A DNA stretch of 64,000 nt, taken from the NCBI RefSeq assembly GCF_024713975.1, contig NC_091098.1, forward strand, positions 11,318,816 through 11,382,815. The letters run 5' to 3'. This stretch comes from Paralichthys olivaceus (lineage: Eukaryota; Chordata; Actinopteri; Pleuronectiformes; Paralichthyidae). Both the position numbers and the translations under genes were made by a program. This document shows positions 63,257 through 64,000 of this stretch, piece after piece (positions within the stretch are counted from its first letter, which is position 1; every line of letters starts with the position of its first letter). The notes beneath the pieces were generated by a model. The model was not told the DNA's origin and made no database searches. It saw only the letters and a program-made list of their open reading frames with translations.

Positions 63257-64000
63257 TGTGGCTCCCTGTGACCTTTAACCCAAACACACACCTCGCTCAA
63301 TGCAGGGGAAGATAATACACCAGTCAGTCAGGCTGTTCACCTCGACTGCCCCTAGAATATGACATCATTCACCAGGTACAGATGATCATGATTGGAGGCT
63401 GCAATCACAACACCCCTGTATCCATCTAAATACACTAGTTAAACCTCTTTATAAACAAGTCTATGGGTTAAACACACTAGCGTAGTAAGAATACAGAGTC
63501 CATGTGTTGGACAGTGTTTCTATGAATAATGTCTGTCGGTCTGAGACATGTCTGCTTGGATCAGTACCTGCTTTGTCCCACACACCTGTCAAGACCTCCT
63601 GTGTGTGTACGTGTCTCCCGCGCTGGTCCAGTCAATGGTCAACAACAGAGAGCTCACTTCTTCGTGCACTGAATACAACCTCAAAGCAGTCATGACGTGT
63701 CCCAGCGCCCCCTATAGTGAGCAGGAGGTACAGCTGCTGCATTCACAGCTGCTCGGAAACGGCGGCTTCTTAGTCTGAAAATCCCACTTCACCAGGAGAT
63801 TGTTAATTAATCTGTGTTAAAGGAAGATGGAAACTGTATTAACTTTATAGGCATCATTCCGAGCTAAATAAAAAAAAGTTTTTTAATAATTGTGAAATTA
63901 GACAAAATAACCAATCACCAGGACCTTATTTTATACAAACAGACTCTCACAAGTATAATCACATTCTGTGTGAGTTGTTCATTGTTTGTTTCCCAGCCTC
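63257..64000. other. Region upstream of the oxidoreductase, promoter side, no gene recognised
   Basis: It should contain the 5' UTR and promoter of the oxidoreductase, since the first coding exon starts at 63256. I see no clear TATA box and no second gene. The short frames at 63504-63778 are not protein-like. Confidence 0.5.

Overview
This window looks like nuclear DNA from a ray-finned fish, probably a percomorph-like teleost. It has multi-exon vertebrate genes with GT-AG introns of mostly 80-900 bp, AT-rich introns, CA/GT and CT microsatellites, and several short terminal-inverted-repeat (MITE-like) elements. I see no bacterial, phage or organelle features, no rRNA or tRNA genes and no CRISPR array. 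Species and gene symbols rest on recalled protein similarity, not on a search.

Layout from left to right. (1) Bases 1 to 29,584, minus strand: the 5' half of ubr4, the giant N-degron E3 ubiquitin ligase. I traced 56 consecutive coding exons that stay in frame from the ATG (29,584) to codon 2,805; the rest, including the catalytic C-terminus, lies beyond the left edge. (2) Bases 29,585-30,404: a short head-to-head interval that probably holds the shared ubr4/emc1 promoter region. (3) Bases 30,405-40,025, plus strand: complete emc1, 22 coding exons and 962 codons, encoding the ER-lumenal scaffold of the ER membrane protein complex. One intron appears to use a GC donor. (4) Bases 41,464 to about 50,975, minus strand: an errfi1 (Mig-6) homologue with three coding exons (376 aa), a probable non-coding first exon near 50.9 kb and an AU-rich 3' UTR. 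(5) Bases 51.0-58.7 kb: no gene found, only scattered repeats. (6) Bases 59,022-63,256, minus strand: a complete 13-exon, 427-aa Gfo/Idh/MocA-family oxidoreductase with a cysteine cluster resembling a bacterial subfamily. (7) Bases 63,257-64,000: no gene recognised.

The genes do not form a pathway. ubr4 and emc1 share a divergent start region (cytosolic and ER protein quality control respectively), as in human 1p36. emc1 and errfi1 converge tail to tail. The most unusual points are the emc1 GC-AG intron, the errfi1 5' end (a 3-codon uORF whose stop overlaps the ATG of an out-of-frame ORF that resembles the missing Mig-6 N-terminus), the loss of one of the paired regulatory tyrosines in errfi1, the bacterial-looking dehydrogenase, and two inverted-repeat elements lying end to end. 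All exon boundaries were derived by eye from frame continuity and splice signals.
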